Shown: positions 1 through 8,860 of the stretch, piece by piece
How the letters are laid out: each line of letters opens with the position of its first letter
How positions within the stretch are numbered: position 1 is the stretch's first letter
Source of the DNA: Aurelia coerulea
Taxonomy: Eukaryota; Cnidaria; Scyphozoa; Semaeostomeae; Ulmaridae
Reading direction: 5' to 3'
Length of the DNA: 64,000 bases
Assembly: GCA_039566865.1 (NCBI GenBank)
Contig: CM076959.1
Span: forward strand, 9,717,501-9,781,500
Made by a program: the position numbers and the translations under genes
The notes under the pieces: generated by a model
What the model was told of the DNA's origin: nothing
What the model saw: only the letters and a program-made list of their open reading frames with translations
Databases searched by the model: none

Positions 1-406
1 CAGAGGAGAGCAATTTGACACAATTAACCAACAGGTAAGATTGAAATTTATCTAATTTAGAACTTTATGAGTTGTTCTCCGCCACCTGACAAATAGATTG
101 ATGTATCAAGTGTTTCTGATAACTAGTAGTAGTGCCAGGAGACTAGTAGGCCTAGGCCTAGCCTACCAGCCTACCTCCTCCTACAGTATGGTGCATAGGC
201 AAGGTATACATCATAGGGGACAAATGCACTTTGGCGGACACAGTTTCCAATTAAAACAGAAGTTGAATTGAATTGTATTGTTAGAACTAACTGCACATTG
301 GCTTTCTAAACAATAGTGATGTAAATCCTATCATCTGATTGGATAATGCAAGATTCGAACGTAATTCCACTCATTCGCAATTTTACTGGAGAACATCAAC
401 ATGACT
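1..406. other. unannotated flank, AGGCCT-rich
   Basis: No gene is supported here. The only visible structure is a short run of overlapping TAGGCCTAGGCC-type words near 145-170 and a CCTACC-rich stretch after it. The sequence ends where the foldback element begins. Confidence 0.5.
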
Positions 407-419
407 TGGGATGGTATAA

Positions 420-601
420 TAGACCTTTTAGCTATTCTGAAAAGAATCAGAATCGAACGCTATTTTGCTACATTTTGAAGAATTTTCGAATGTGCACAAT
501 AGTGATAGAAGCTCTATCGCCACTCAATCGAACGTCGCATATAGAAATGTATAAAAATAACGTTCGATCCAGGCTCTTTTATAGAATAGCTAAAAGGTCT
601 A
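420..601. mobile_element. 182-bp hairpin MITE nested in the foldback's left arm
   Basis: Ends are inverted: TAGACCTTTTAGCTATTCT at the left and its complement at the right. The right arm of the surrounding palindrome (3405-3425) lacks this segment and reads as the empty site, so the insertion boundaries are defined to the base or two. At this site a clean TAGACC...GGTCTA insertion leaves no duplication, or a 2-bp AT duplication if the element starts at AGACC. A second copy of exactly the same length lies at 22744-22925. Confidence 0.85.
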
Positions 602-631
602 TTTAAGATTCAAGATCCAAGATCCAAGATC

Positions 632-1888
632 CGAGATATTAAGATCCGAGATATTAAGACCCGAGATATTAAGATCCGAGAAATTAAGATCCGAGATATT
701 AAGATCCGAGAAATTAAGATCCGAGATATTAAGATCCGAGAAATTAAGATCCGAGATATTAAGATCCGAGAAATTAAGATCCGAGATATTAAGATCCGAG
801 AAATTAAGATCCGAGATAGTAAGATCCGAGATATTAAGATCCGAGAAATAAAGATCCGAGATATTAAGATCCGAGAAATTAAGATCCGAGATAGTAAGAT
901 CCGAGATATTAAGATCCGAGAAATTAAGATCCGAGATATTAAGATCCGAGAAATTAAGATCCGAGATATTAAGATCCAAGAAATTAAAATCCGAGAAATT
1001 AAAATCCGAGAAATTAAGATCCGAGAAATTAAGATCCGAGAAATTAAGATCCGAGATATTAAGATCCGAGAAATTAAGATCCGAGATATTAAGATCCGAG
1101 AAATTAAGATCCGAGAAATTAAGATCCGAGAAATTAAGATCCGAGATATCAAGATCCGAGAAATTAAGATCCGAGATAGTAAGATCCGAGATATTAAGAT
1201 CCGAGAAATTAAGATCCGAGAAATTAAGATCCGAGATATTAAGATCCAAGAAATTAAAATCCGAGAAATCAAAATCCGAGAAATTAAGATCCGAGAAATT
1301 AAGATCCGAGATATTAAGATCCGAGAAATTAAGATCCGAGATAGTAAGATCCGAGAAATTAAGATCCGAGAAATTAAGATCCGAGATATTAAGATCCGAG
1401 AAATTAAGATCCGAGATATTAAGATCCAAGAAATTAAAATCCGAGAAATTAAAATCCGAGAAATTAAGATCCGAGATATTAAGATCCGAGATATTAAGAT
1501 CCGAGAAATTAAGATCCGAGAAATTAATATCCGAGATATTAAGATCCGAGAAATTAAGATCCAAGATATTAAGATCCAAGAAATTAAAATCCGAGATATT
1601 AAGATCCGAGAAATTAAGATCCGAGATATTAAGATCCGAGATACTAAGATCCGAGATATTAAGATCCGAGATATTAAGATCCGAGAAATTAAGATCCGAG
1701 ATATCAAGATCCAAGAAATTAAGATCCGAGATATTAAGATCCGAGATATAAGATCCCAGAAATTAAGATCCGAGATATCAAGGTCCGAGATATTAAGATC
1801 CGAGAAATTAAGATCCGAAATATTAAGATCCGAGATATTAAGATCCGAGAAATTAAGATCCAAGAAATTAAGATCCGAGAAATTAAGA
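632..1888. repeat. 15-bp tandem array, left arm (about 84 units)
   Basis: The unit is AAGATCCGAGATATT with a recurrent variant AAGATCCGAGAAATT, which differs by one T/A position; the variants are interspersed. A marker unit with AAGATCCAAG followed by AAAATCCGAG units recurs at 971, 1241, 1421 and 1571, spacings of 270, 180 and 150, all multiples of 30. This indicates higher-order duplication of blocks. Because 15 is divisible by 3, several frames stay open throughout. Confidence 0.95.
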
Positions 1889-2810
1889 TCACGTATTTTT
1901 TCTATAAGAAACTAAGAATCTTGCTCAGTACTGAAAGTTTCTTGCGAATTTCTTAGAGGTTCTATAACAATCTTCATGTTCACTACCTATGCCCTCGTGA
2001 ATATTTCAAAACAATGTTTTTGAAGTATTTCCAATGTTTAGACATTGCTCAAGTACTTTTCGAGTAATGAGTAAAAACACAGTAAAATATGGAAAAAACT
2101 TCCTTTGTCAAATTAAACAGTTTCTTAATCAATATTTTCCCAGTGCTGGAGTTTCTTAATTTTCGGACTTTTAGTCAAGTGAAGGGTAAACTATTTTGCA
2201 GACAATGTTTGTCCAGGAAATGGTCAAAATTGGCCTCTAGGGCTAGAGCCAAGGGTACCATTTTGGTAAAAATTGGTCCAGAGAATGGTCAAATTAGTCT
2301 AGCCAATGGTACCATTTTCGTAAAAATTAGTCTAGCTAACGGTACCATTTTGAATATGCTCACGGCAGACCCCTACCCAAAATTTGGCCAAGAACTCCCC
2401 CCCCCCCCGCCCGGAGGGGCAGTTTCTTGCATAAAAATAGGCGTGAATTGAGTTTCTTATGGGCAGTTTCTTGTGAAAAAATACGTGGGTTGTTCTCCAT
2501 ATTGGAAATGTATCTACACGTACTTTTTTATGAGAAACTGCCCATAAGAAACTACACTCTCAGATTGCCTCTTACAAGATGACTTGGGCAAGTCCACAGA
2601 TCGCCAAACAATTAAGAAACTCCAGTAATGGGAAAATATAAGTTAAGAAACTATTTCTCGTAAGGTATTTGAGTAATTTCTAAATATTGGAAAACATCGT
2701 TTTGAAATATTCACGAGGGCATAGGTAGTGAACATGAAGATTGCTATAGAACCTCTAAGAAACTCGTTAGAAACTTTGAGTACTGAGCCAAATTCTTAAA
2801 AAATACGTGA
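1889..2810. repeat. central inverted core of the foldback with TTTCTTA-rich loop
   Basis: Left and right halves are imperfect complements, including a shared 'CTATGCCCTCGTGAATATTT' stretch (about 1988 and, inverted, about 2702). The loop has tandem 'TGGTACCATTTTgGTAAAAAT' type units at about 2255-2350 and a poly-C run at 2397. Related sequence occurs at 13280-13415 and 41569-41985, so this is a dispersed repeat family and not unique to this element. Confidence 0.8.
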
Positions 2811-3384
2811 TCTTTAATATCTCGGATCTTAATTTCTCGGATTTTAATATCTCGGATCTTAATTTCTTGGATCTTAATTTCTCGGATCTTAATTTCTCGG
2901 ATCTTAATATCTCGGATCTTAATTTCTCGCATCTTAATATCTCGGATCTTAACATCTCGGATCTTAATATCTCGGATCTTAATATCTCGGATCTTGATAT
3001 CTCGGATCTTAATATCTCGGATCTTACTATCTCGGACCTTGATATCTCGGATCTTAATTTCTGGGATCTTATATCTCGGATCTTAATATCTCGGATCTTA
3101 ATTTCTTGGATCTTGATATCTCGGATCTTAATTTCTCGGATCTTAATATCTCGGATCTTAATATCTCGGATCTTAGTATCTCGGATCTTAATATCTCGGA
3201 TCTTAATTTCTTGGATCTTAATATCTCGGATCTTAATATCTCGGATCTTAGTATCTCGGATCTTAATATCTCGGATCTTAATTTCTTGGATCTTAATATC
3301 TCGGATCTTAATATCTCGGATCTTAATTTCTCGGATCTTAATATCTCGGATTTTAATTTCTCGGATCTTAATATCTCGGATCTT
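2811..3384. repeat. 15-bp tandem array, right arm (about 38 units, opposite orientation)
   Basis: This is the reverse complement of the left-arm unit (AATATCTCGGATCTT and the AATTTCTCGGATCTT variant). The arm is less than half the length of the left arm, so the two arrays have expanded or contracted independently since the palindrome formed. Confidence 0.95.
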
Positions 3385-3428
3385 GGATCTTGAATCTTGG
3401 ATCTTGAATCTTAAATTATACCATCCCA

Positions 3429-4225
3429 CTGCAGCAGGAACCAGCAGTCAATGAATTCGTCTCCCCAAAAATTTTTGGGGGCTGCCGCCCCCAAGCCCCC
3501 GCTGTTTCAATAGGCGTACTTTAATCTTAGTACTGACGCATTTTCCATCCAAAAAACAGTACAAAATTCACACACGAAGAAATGTTAAAAGTGTGTCCGC
3601 TAAAGTGCAAACTAGCCCATCATAGCTCTATTTGGTTGGTAGATAGTACTGTATTATGCATGAGTCAAAAATGGGCAAAAATAGCTTCAGTACCTGGCAT
3701 ATGTAGGGTCTACACAGTGTAGCTGTAGCACACAATATGGGTAAATAATTTTGAAAACACAAGGCAAGGGGTGTGCACATGTCATAAGCATATGAAACGA
3801 AACCCTTGATATCAACAGCAATAAGTCAGAATAATGAGTTGGTTTTATTTTATGTGGCTCTGTCTTGTGGTATGAAAATTTAATCCTCATAATGATGAGT
3901 AGAAGTTCATCTTTTTAAGTTGTTAGTTGATAATAAATTATTTTTGGCTTTTATTATTGTTTATTTTTGTGCACTAACATTGCCAGATCTATATTGTATG
4001 TAATGTATTGCATTTTGAAACTATAATGATATCCAATTCACATTCATTTATTTGTATTCCCTCATCTTATCTACTGATTAATGTCAGGGTACTCAGCATC
4101 AGTGTTAAATTTGGAGTACATTACTTCAAGGATGTCAGTGAATGAATGGAAAAGGGGGTGATATTTTCTCAGAGAGTCAGAGAAAGGGGGGTAATTTGGA
4201 CAGTTCTGTCAGAGATAGGGGGTAT
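3429..4225. other. unannotated; short G/C palindrome at 3463-3505
   Basis: No coding region is supported. A CCAAAAATTTTTGG core followed by GGGGGCTGCCGCCCCC and CAAGCCCCC is seen at 3463-3505; similar G/C-run words recur at 9690 and 22400, suggesting a decayed MITE end. The rest is AT-rich without visible structure. Confidence 0.4.
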
Positions 4226-4258
4226 AAATTGAATTCTATGGACAAGCATGAGGTACAC

Positions 4259-4826
4259 CAGGTAGCAGGGTGCAGGTGCCGGGCACAAATCACCAATCTT
4301 TCAAACGATTCTTTGACACATCTTTTATTGTATGGTGATCAAGACCTTTCTGATGAGTTGAACAGAAATATACTCGAATTAACTTTACGTTTCATCCACG
4401 AAACTGGTCACTTTGATTAATCCTTTGAGATTACAGCTATTTACTAAGCAACCACCAAGTCCTTTATCGTAAATAGCTCTTTCCTTTGTAAATTCTGTTT
4501 CACATCAGATGTCGGCCATTTTACCTTCCTAAATCAACAATTAAACGATTTGCACTCGTGACATCTTTCAAACCCATTTAAACCCTGACCTGACATCTGA
4601 TATGAGACAGAATCTAGTATAGTATCCATCAATCTTTAATTGTTTCGTCGTTTCGTAATGTATCTGTATACAGTTTAATGTTTCATGTTTTTATATATTG
4701 GCCATGAGGTAGTCATTGTATTTCGCTCCCCATGGTATCGTACCTGTAGTGTTGTATAGTAATTTAGATAGGTATAGTAGAATGTAAGATTATTTATAAA
4801 ATTTTATATTTGAATAAAAAAAAAAT
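4259..4826 (+). pseudogene. LINE 3' remnant: RT C-terminal tail, UTR and poly(A)
   Basis: The open frame ending at 4420 closes with a stretch (residues about 46-92) that has the look of LINE ORF2 C-termini: a C-R-C-R zinc-ligand-like start, LLLYGDQDLSDELN, then an amphipathic helix and a final ETGHFD before the stop. The conceptual protein's first 40 residues look unrelated and probably belong to flanking sequence. Downstream is a plausible 3' UTR ending in AATAAAAAAAAAA at 4813-4825, which fits a retroposed poly(A) tail. Only the tail is present; the catalytic RT domain is missing. The family is unresolved, and a coincidental frame cannot be excluded. Confidence 0.45.
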
Positions 4827-4884
4827 TCCAATGTATTTGTTACCAAATAACATATCATACGAAGATTAAACTCCTCAACCAACT

Positions 4885-5153
4885 TAGCCTACGCGTAGAC
4901 CCATTATCCCAAAGGAGGAAAGGGTCTACGAAACAAAGAGCAAAGGCTTGCTACGGCCGCCCTATCAATCATTTGCCCTTTTCAAATTATTTGTGAAACG
5001 CTTTGAAACCATAGAAATAGAAATATGTCTATGGTTGAAACAAAGGCTGCATAAATTAAGTTTCCAGAAATCTAGAAACTTCAGTAGCAAGCTTTTGCTC
5101 TTTGTTTCGTAGACCCTTTCCTCCTTTGGGATAATGGGTCTACGCGTAGGCTA
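4885..5153. mobile_element. palindromic MITE with long TIRs and 9-bp target duplication
   Basis: About 68 bp at the left end (TAGCCTACGCGTAGACCC...) is repeated inverted at the right end (...GGGTCTACGCGTAGGCTA). It is flanked by a perfect 9-bp direct repeat, CAACCAACT, at 4876-4884 and 5154-5162. The 9-bp duplication is typical of Mutator-like elements, but no transposase or known TIR match is visible. A TACGCGTAG word also occurs alone near 22965. Confidence 0.9.
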
Positions 5154-5162
5154 CAACCAACT

Positions 5163-6204
5163 AAGCAGCTTGGTATTCTTAAACATCCATCTTTCTAAAG
5201 AAGATTTTCACATCCTTCAAGCAATAAACAAATCACAAATTAAGCTAAAACTTTACAAAAATTCCTATCTTTTGGTTCATACAAAAGTCAGACTCCTTGG
5301 TTAACTTTCTAAGAGCAATACTTTATGGAAAAATGATTCACCAATCTGAAGAGCATTTCAAATTCTTAATTCAATGGTGCACCTCACAAAGTTCAGCTAA
5401 AAATGACTGGATGCTCATGCTTTTGTTACCAATTAACGAAAATCAGACTCCTAACCAACTTTCTAAAGACCTTTCCCGTATTAAATAGCAGAAATATATT
5501 TCTAAAGAAGAAGTGTTTGCTAACGGTCTTTGATAAGCTAGCATGTTCTCATTGAAATAGATGATGATGAGTAGCAAAATTGCAATGAAGTCGCTTGCAA
5601 AGCTTGAAGCATGTACGTTGTTTCTTTCGGTCTATTTAATAAATTTTGATTTATTGTTTGATTGCAAATCTAAACTTTGAAAATGAATGTCTCAGCATTC
5701 AGGAGGAAAGAATTAAGCTGTTGATGTCTTAAGCTAAGTGTAAAAGCTCTTAATTCATTGGTTTCAAGATTGATTTAAGCAATATGTCTATTTCTTGATT
5801 GATTCAAACTTGATAAAGTTTTATTACGGTATCTGGTAGCTGTTATGAAGTTAATTTGGCAAGCGTAGGTATACACATAAACCGCAAGCCAATTATTTGT
5901 TTCGCTTGACGGTGATGTAATATTCAAAGACAGTAAACAATGGTATACAATGAATAAGAAAAAGTCTTCTTAATTGCTCAATTGATTGTGTAATTTGCTG
6001 GCTCCACTTCACGTATCTTAATTAGATACATTTATCTGCAATGATTGATATTGCAATCAATAAATTGTTCATGAGAAAACTATGCTTTACCTTCAAAAGT
6101 TGATGAAAATTGTATCGAATGAACACATCTCAAAGATTTGTGCTTCAACCTATAATGAACGTCTAACATAGATATAGAGACCACCATGTCTCAGCATCTG
6201 CACT
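5163..6204. other. unannotated AT-rich stretch
   Basis: I see no gene or clear repeat. A 63-codon frame at 5297-5488 has no recognisable features and is not called. Confidence 0.4.
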
Positions 6205-6226
6205 GATTATTATTATTATTATTATT
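6205..6226. repeat. (ATT)n microsatellite at Penelope-fragment junction
   Basis: Seven ATT units directly abut the first recognisable codon of the Penelope-like fragment, marking its 5' truncation point. Confidence 0.9.
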
Positions 6227-6385
6227 TCGGTTAGTATTAGGATAATCGATGGGGCAGATAATGTCTTTTCCCTTCGTAGGAAAGAGTTGTTTTGGCAATA
6301 CAAACTTGGTACGTTTTCACCTGCTGGCCTGAACGAAAGAGCAGCAGATATTGAACTCGATATGTTTGCTTGCGGGTCGGCATAA
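6227..6385 (+). pseudogene. Penelope-like element fragment, end of GIY-YIG domain
   Basis: This open stretch of about 52 codons ends at a TAA and aligns closely with the last part of the long Penelope-like protein encoded at 58595-60751: SVSIRIIDGA, then FSLRRKELFWQYKLGTF, then GLNERAADIELDMFACG. It covers the C-terminal half of the GIY-YIG nuclease module, including the conserved glutamate in RRKELFWQ. The RT and the GIY/YIG start are missing, so it is a 5'-truncated copy. About 440 bp downstream lies a hammerhead-like motif, the arrangement expected of Penelope-like element ends. The 3' UTR (6440-6505) also matches the inverted copy at 58490-58545. Confidence 0.85.
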
Positions 6386-6824
6386 ATTCTATCGTTACAT
6401 TTGGAAGCTAGGATCTGCATGGGTGGGGCACTTCAACCTTTGGCTTTGTGTTTTTATGCACATGGTGGTAGGGTGGAATCCCCTACCTTGCCATCTGGGA
6501 TTTAGCATTAGCTAAAATAGTTTTTAGCTGTTCTGCAAATCCTTAGAGGGCTATTGGGCGGGTGTCTTTTCTCAAAGGTCTTGGCTCCAATAACAGAAGA
6601 GTTTCAAGTCCCAGGTGTGCTAATTAATGGTGCCACGCATATATCTCAAAATGGTTGTTTACTGGGAGTCATCTAAAACTTAAAAACTTTCTTTTAACAG
6701 TGGTGGCGGTAAATGCTATTTCATTGTTTGTAATATAATTTGGCATCATTTTTGCTTAGGTTGTGTAAATATATTGTCATGTAAATAAGATTTTTAAAAT
6801 GTATAAATACTCGGCTGTCCTCTG
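6386..6824 (+). other. 3' region of Penelope-like fragment
   Basis: This is non-coding sequence between the GIY-YIG stop and the ribozyme-like motif. Its first 120 bp (GGTGGAATCCCC...CTTGCCATCTGGGATTTAGC) corresponds to the complement of 58490-58545, which supports its assignment to the element's 3' UTR. Confidence 0.6.
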
Positions 6825-6872
6825 GTTTAGTTTAACTGAAGAAGATTTTTATCGAAACGTATTCAAATAAAC
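6825..6872 (+). ncRNA. hammerhead-ribozyme-like motif of Penelope-like element
   Basis: Core bases are in order: CTGAAGA (6836-6842), a short stem II GAT-TTTT-ATC (6844-6853), GAAA (6854-6857), then C-GTA with essentially no stem III. Stem I is formed by 6825-6835 with 6862-6872: 9 of 11 positions pair. Hammerheads with reduced stem III are known to accompany Penelope-like elements and to act as dimers. One extra A lies between A9 and stem II in this and the other copies, so activity is not assured. Confidence 0.7.
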
Positions 6873-6926
6873 AGTGGTGTTTTTATATTTTATTTTCTGT
6901 TTATACATGATGGTGGTTTAGTTTAC

Positions 6927-7189
<263 letters not shown>

Positions 7190-7191
<2 letters not shown>

Positions 7192-8435
7192 ATTAAAAAG
7201 CATTGGACTTTCGGAACTTCCATCAAAAACATTGTTAGAAAGATGATAAACACATGCATAAGGACAGCATACTACATATTTTGTTGGAAAGACAAGGACT
7301 GGACCAGTCAATTGTATTGATTATTGATAACGCAATGCCATTTACCCATTTTCAAACAAAGAAAAAATTCAAATACAATGCAAGAACATTTTCTTGTAGT
7401 ATCTACCAGGTCTAAGTATCTTCCTGCTTTTGACATTGTTGGAGAGCAAAGAAAGTGCTGTTTTTAAGCAATCACTCTTCTGAATTTCTTGTGCCCTAAA
7501 TCAGCAACCATTTGTCCGTTTGGCTGCAACAAGGTTTCAAATTCTAACCAGACGCCAATCCTACGCAACTGTATAAAGGACGAAGCAATAGAGATGCAAA
7601 TTATCCACAACAGTCTCACAAATGGACACACAATTTTTTTTGGGAAACCCTGTATATTTCCTTTAAAAGGCTTTTATTTTGAATCTAAGGACGATTACCG
7701 AAACCGCTTTAGGGCCACATCGCTAAAATCACGTCGAGGCACGAGCTGACTTTCGATGACCTTTCTGCTATGCGCTATCCCTAGATCTTTGCACGTGATC
7801 TTCGCACCCACAGTTTTACAGTATAAATTGATATGAAATAGATTTGTTAGTCGTGTACATGATCTTGATTGAAGAATCCTCAGATGTTCCCGTTATCTGT
7901 ATGATATCATCTGACGGGTCCCTCAAAGGATCATTGTATCAGCTAATGTTCACGACAACATATATAGATTGAAAACATTTCATGCAGTTTGTTTATCCAA
8001 TGAAACCAGAAACCTATTCATCTATTTGTTCTTCTTAGACAATTGAAACATTGGTTAGAAAAGGCAATGGTGTCCTTATAAGGACAAAAGGCTTCGATTC
8101 GATCAACCAGACCACAGGTCAGCGTCGTTTATTATTTTCTCCTTTCATTATCCTTATAAGGATAAAAGTATCCCAGGGAATAACAATTCTTCGCTGAGGA
8201 GATCTGATATCTGATAATCAGGTGATTAATACCAGTGCATAGATGATAGCTTGTTAAGAAATCCCTCGCAATAAACTACAAGTGAGTCGATAGAGAATAT
8301 TTTCGGTGGTACTGCTATATTTCCCATTGAGTGAGTAAAAATGTACTACTATTTTTGGACGACTACAACAGCTGATTCATTGGAACAAGTGCAGGGACTG
8401 TCTAATCAGTCGATGAAAGCTCTACTGAGAGAGTT
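7190..8435. other. unannotated
   Basis: No supportable gene. An 86-codon frame at 7489-7749 has no family features. A 'TCCTTATAAGGA' palindromic word recurs at 8073-8084 and 8150-8163. Confidence 0.4.
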
Positions 8436-8439
8436 ACAG

Positions 8440-8860
8440 ATTAATCATCATCATCAACAACCCACATTCTCGTGACCGTATAGATGCTTTCCTCACAATC
8501 ATCTTCCATTGCGCACTGTCTCTCGCTTTTTTCATATGTTTGCTAAGCTCCAGCATTGTGAACTCTTTTAAGTAATAAGTATCCACCCACTGCTTTACTT
8601 CTCTGGTCTGCCTCTTTTTCTTTTCCCTTCTACCATCCCTTCCATGAACATTCTAGCCAAGATGTTGTCTTTCCTAACAAGGTGCCCAAACCATTGGAGC
8701 TTCCTTTTCCTTAAAACTGCCAGTAACCTTTCTGATATACCTATTGCTGCATAACGTGTGCTGTATATGGAATCTGTAACATGTGACAGTAACATTTAAA
8801 CTAAAAGCTTTCTATTCTTTTCTCCATTTCATTATTCAACGTCCAAGACTGACAGCCATG
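8440..8860 (-). pseudogene. LINE RT C-terminal remnant (RTE/CR1-like tail)
   Basis: On the minus strand, residues of the frame 8795-8595 read SERLLAVLRKRKLQWFGHLV followed by a KRKRGRP segment, the classic C-terminal block of LINE reverse transcriptases. After a frameshift near 8625 the tail continues as WVDTYYLKEF, SKHMKKARDSAQW and a final run of ATG codons (8447-8457), as is common at the end of this protein class. Catalytic RT motifs are absent, so it is a 5'-truncated, frameshifted relic. The exact clade is not determined. Confidence 0.75.

Larger units (their letters stand above)
407..3428. mobile_element. large foldback (palindromic) element with 15-bp tandem-array arms
   Basis: The outer ends are a perfect 14-bp inverted pair, TGGGATGGTATAAT at 407-420 and its complement at 3415-3428. 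Inside come a 15-bp tandem array in each arm (opposite orientation), then a second inverted pair of unique sequence (about 1890-2090 against 2640-2810, sharing for example the CACGAGGGCATAGGTAGTGA segment), and a central region of about 550 bp rich in TTTCTTA words. I see no target duplication and no transposase. All long frames inside are artefacts of the 15-bp repeat. The class is unknown; the architecture matches foldback DNA elements. Confidence 0.85.

Noticed and set aside
599..1863. Two long minus-strand frames of 371 and 417 codons, one reading as repeated SDLN(I/F) units like a pentapeptide-repeat protein
   Set aside because: The 15-bp period keeps frames open on both strands and in more than one register, and the same sequence runs inverted in the other arm. 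This is a satellite in a foldback element, not a gene.
407..3428. Target duplication for the large foldback
   Set aside because: I compared the flanks for 2-10 bp direct repeats at the TIR edge and found only a 3-bp ACT that is not cleanly placed.
2767..3454. Plus and minus frames of about 215 codons across the right-arm array
   Set aside because: Same 15-bp artefact as the left arm; no start context, composition or neighbour supports a gene.
4142..4258. N-terminal part of the 92-codon frame ending at 4420
   Set aside because: Purine-rich GGGGG/AGAG text with no similarity to the RT-like tail; probably flanking sequence read by chance.
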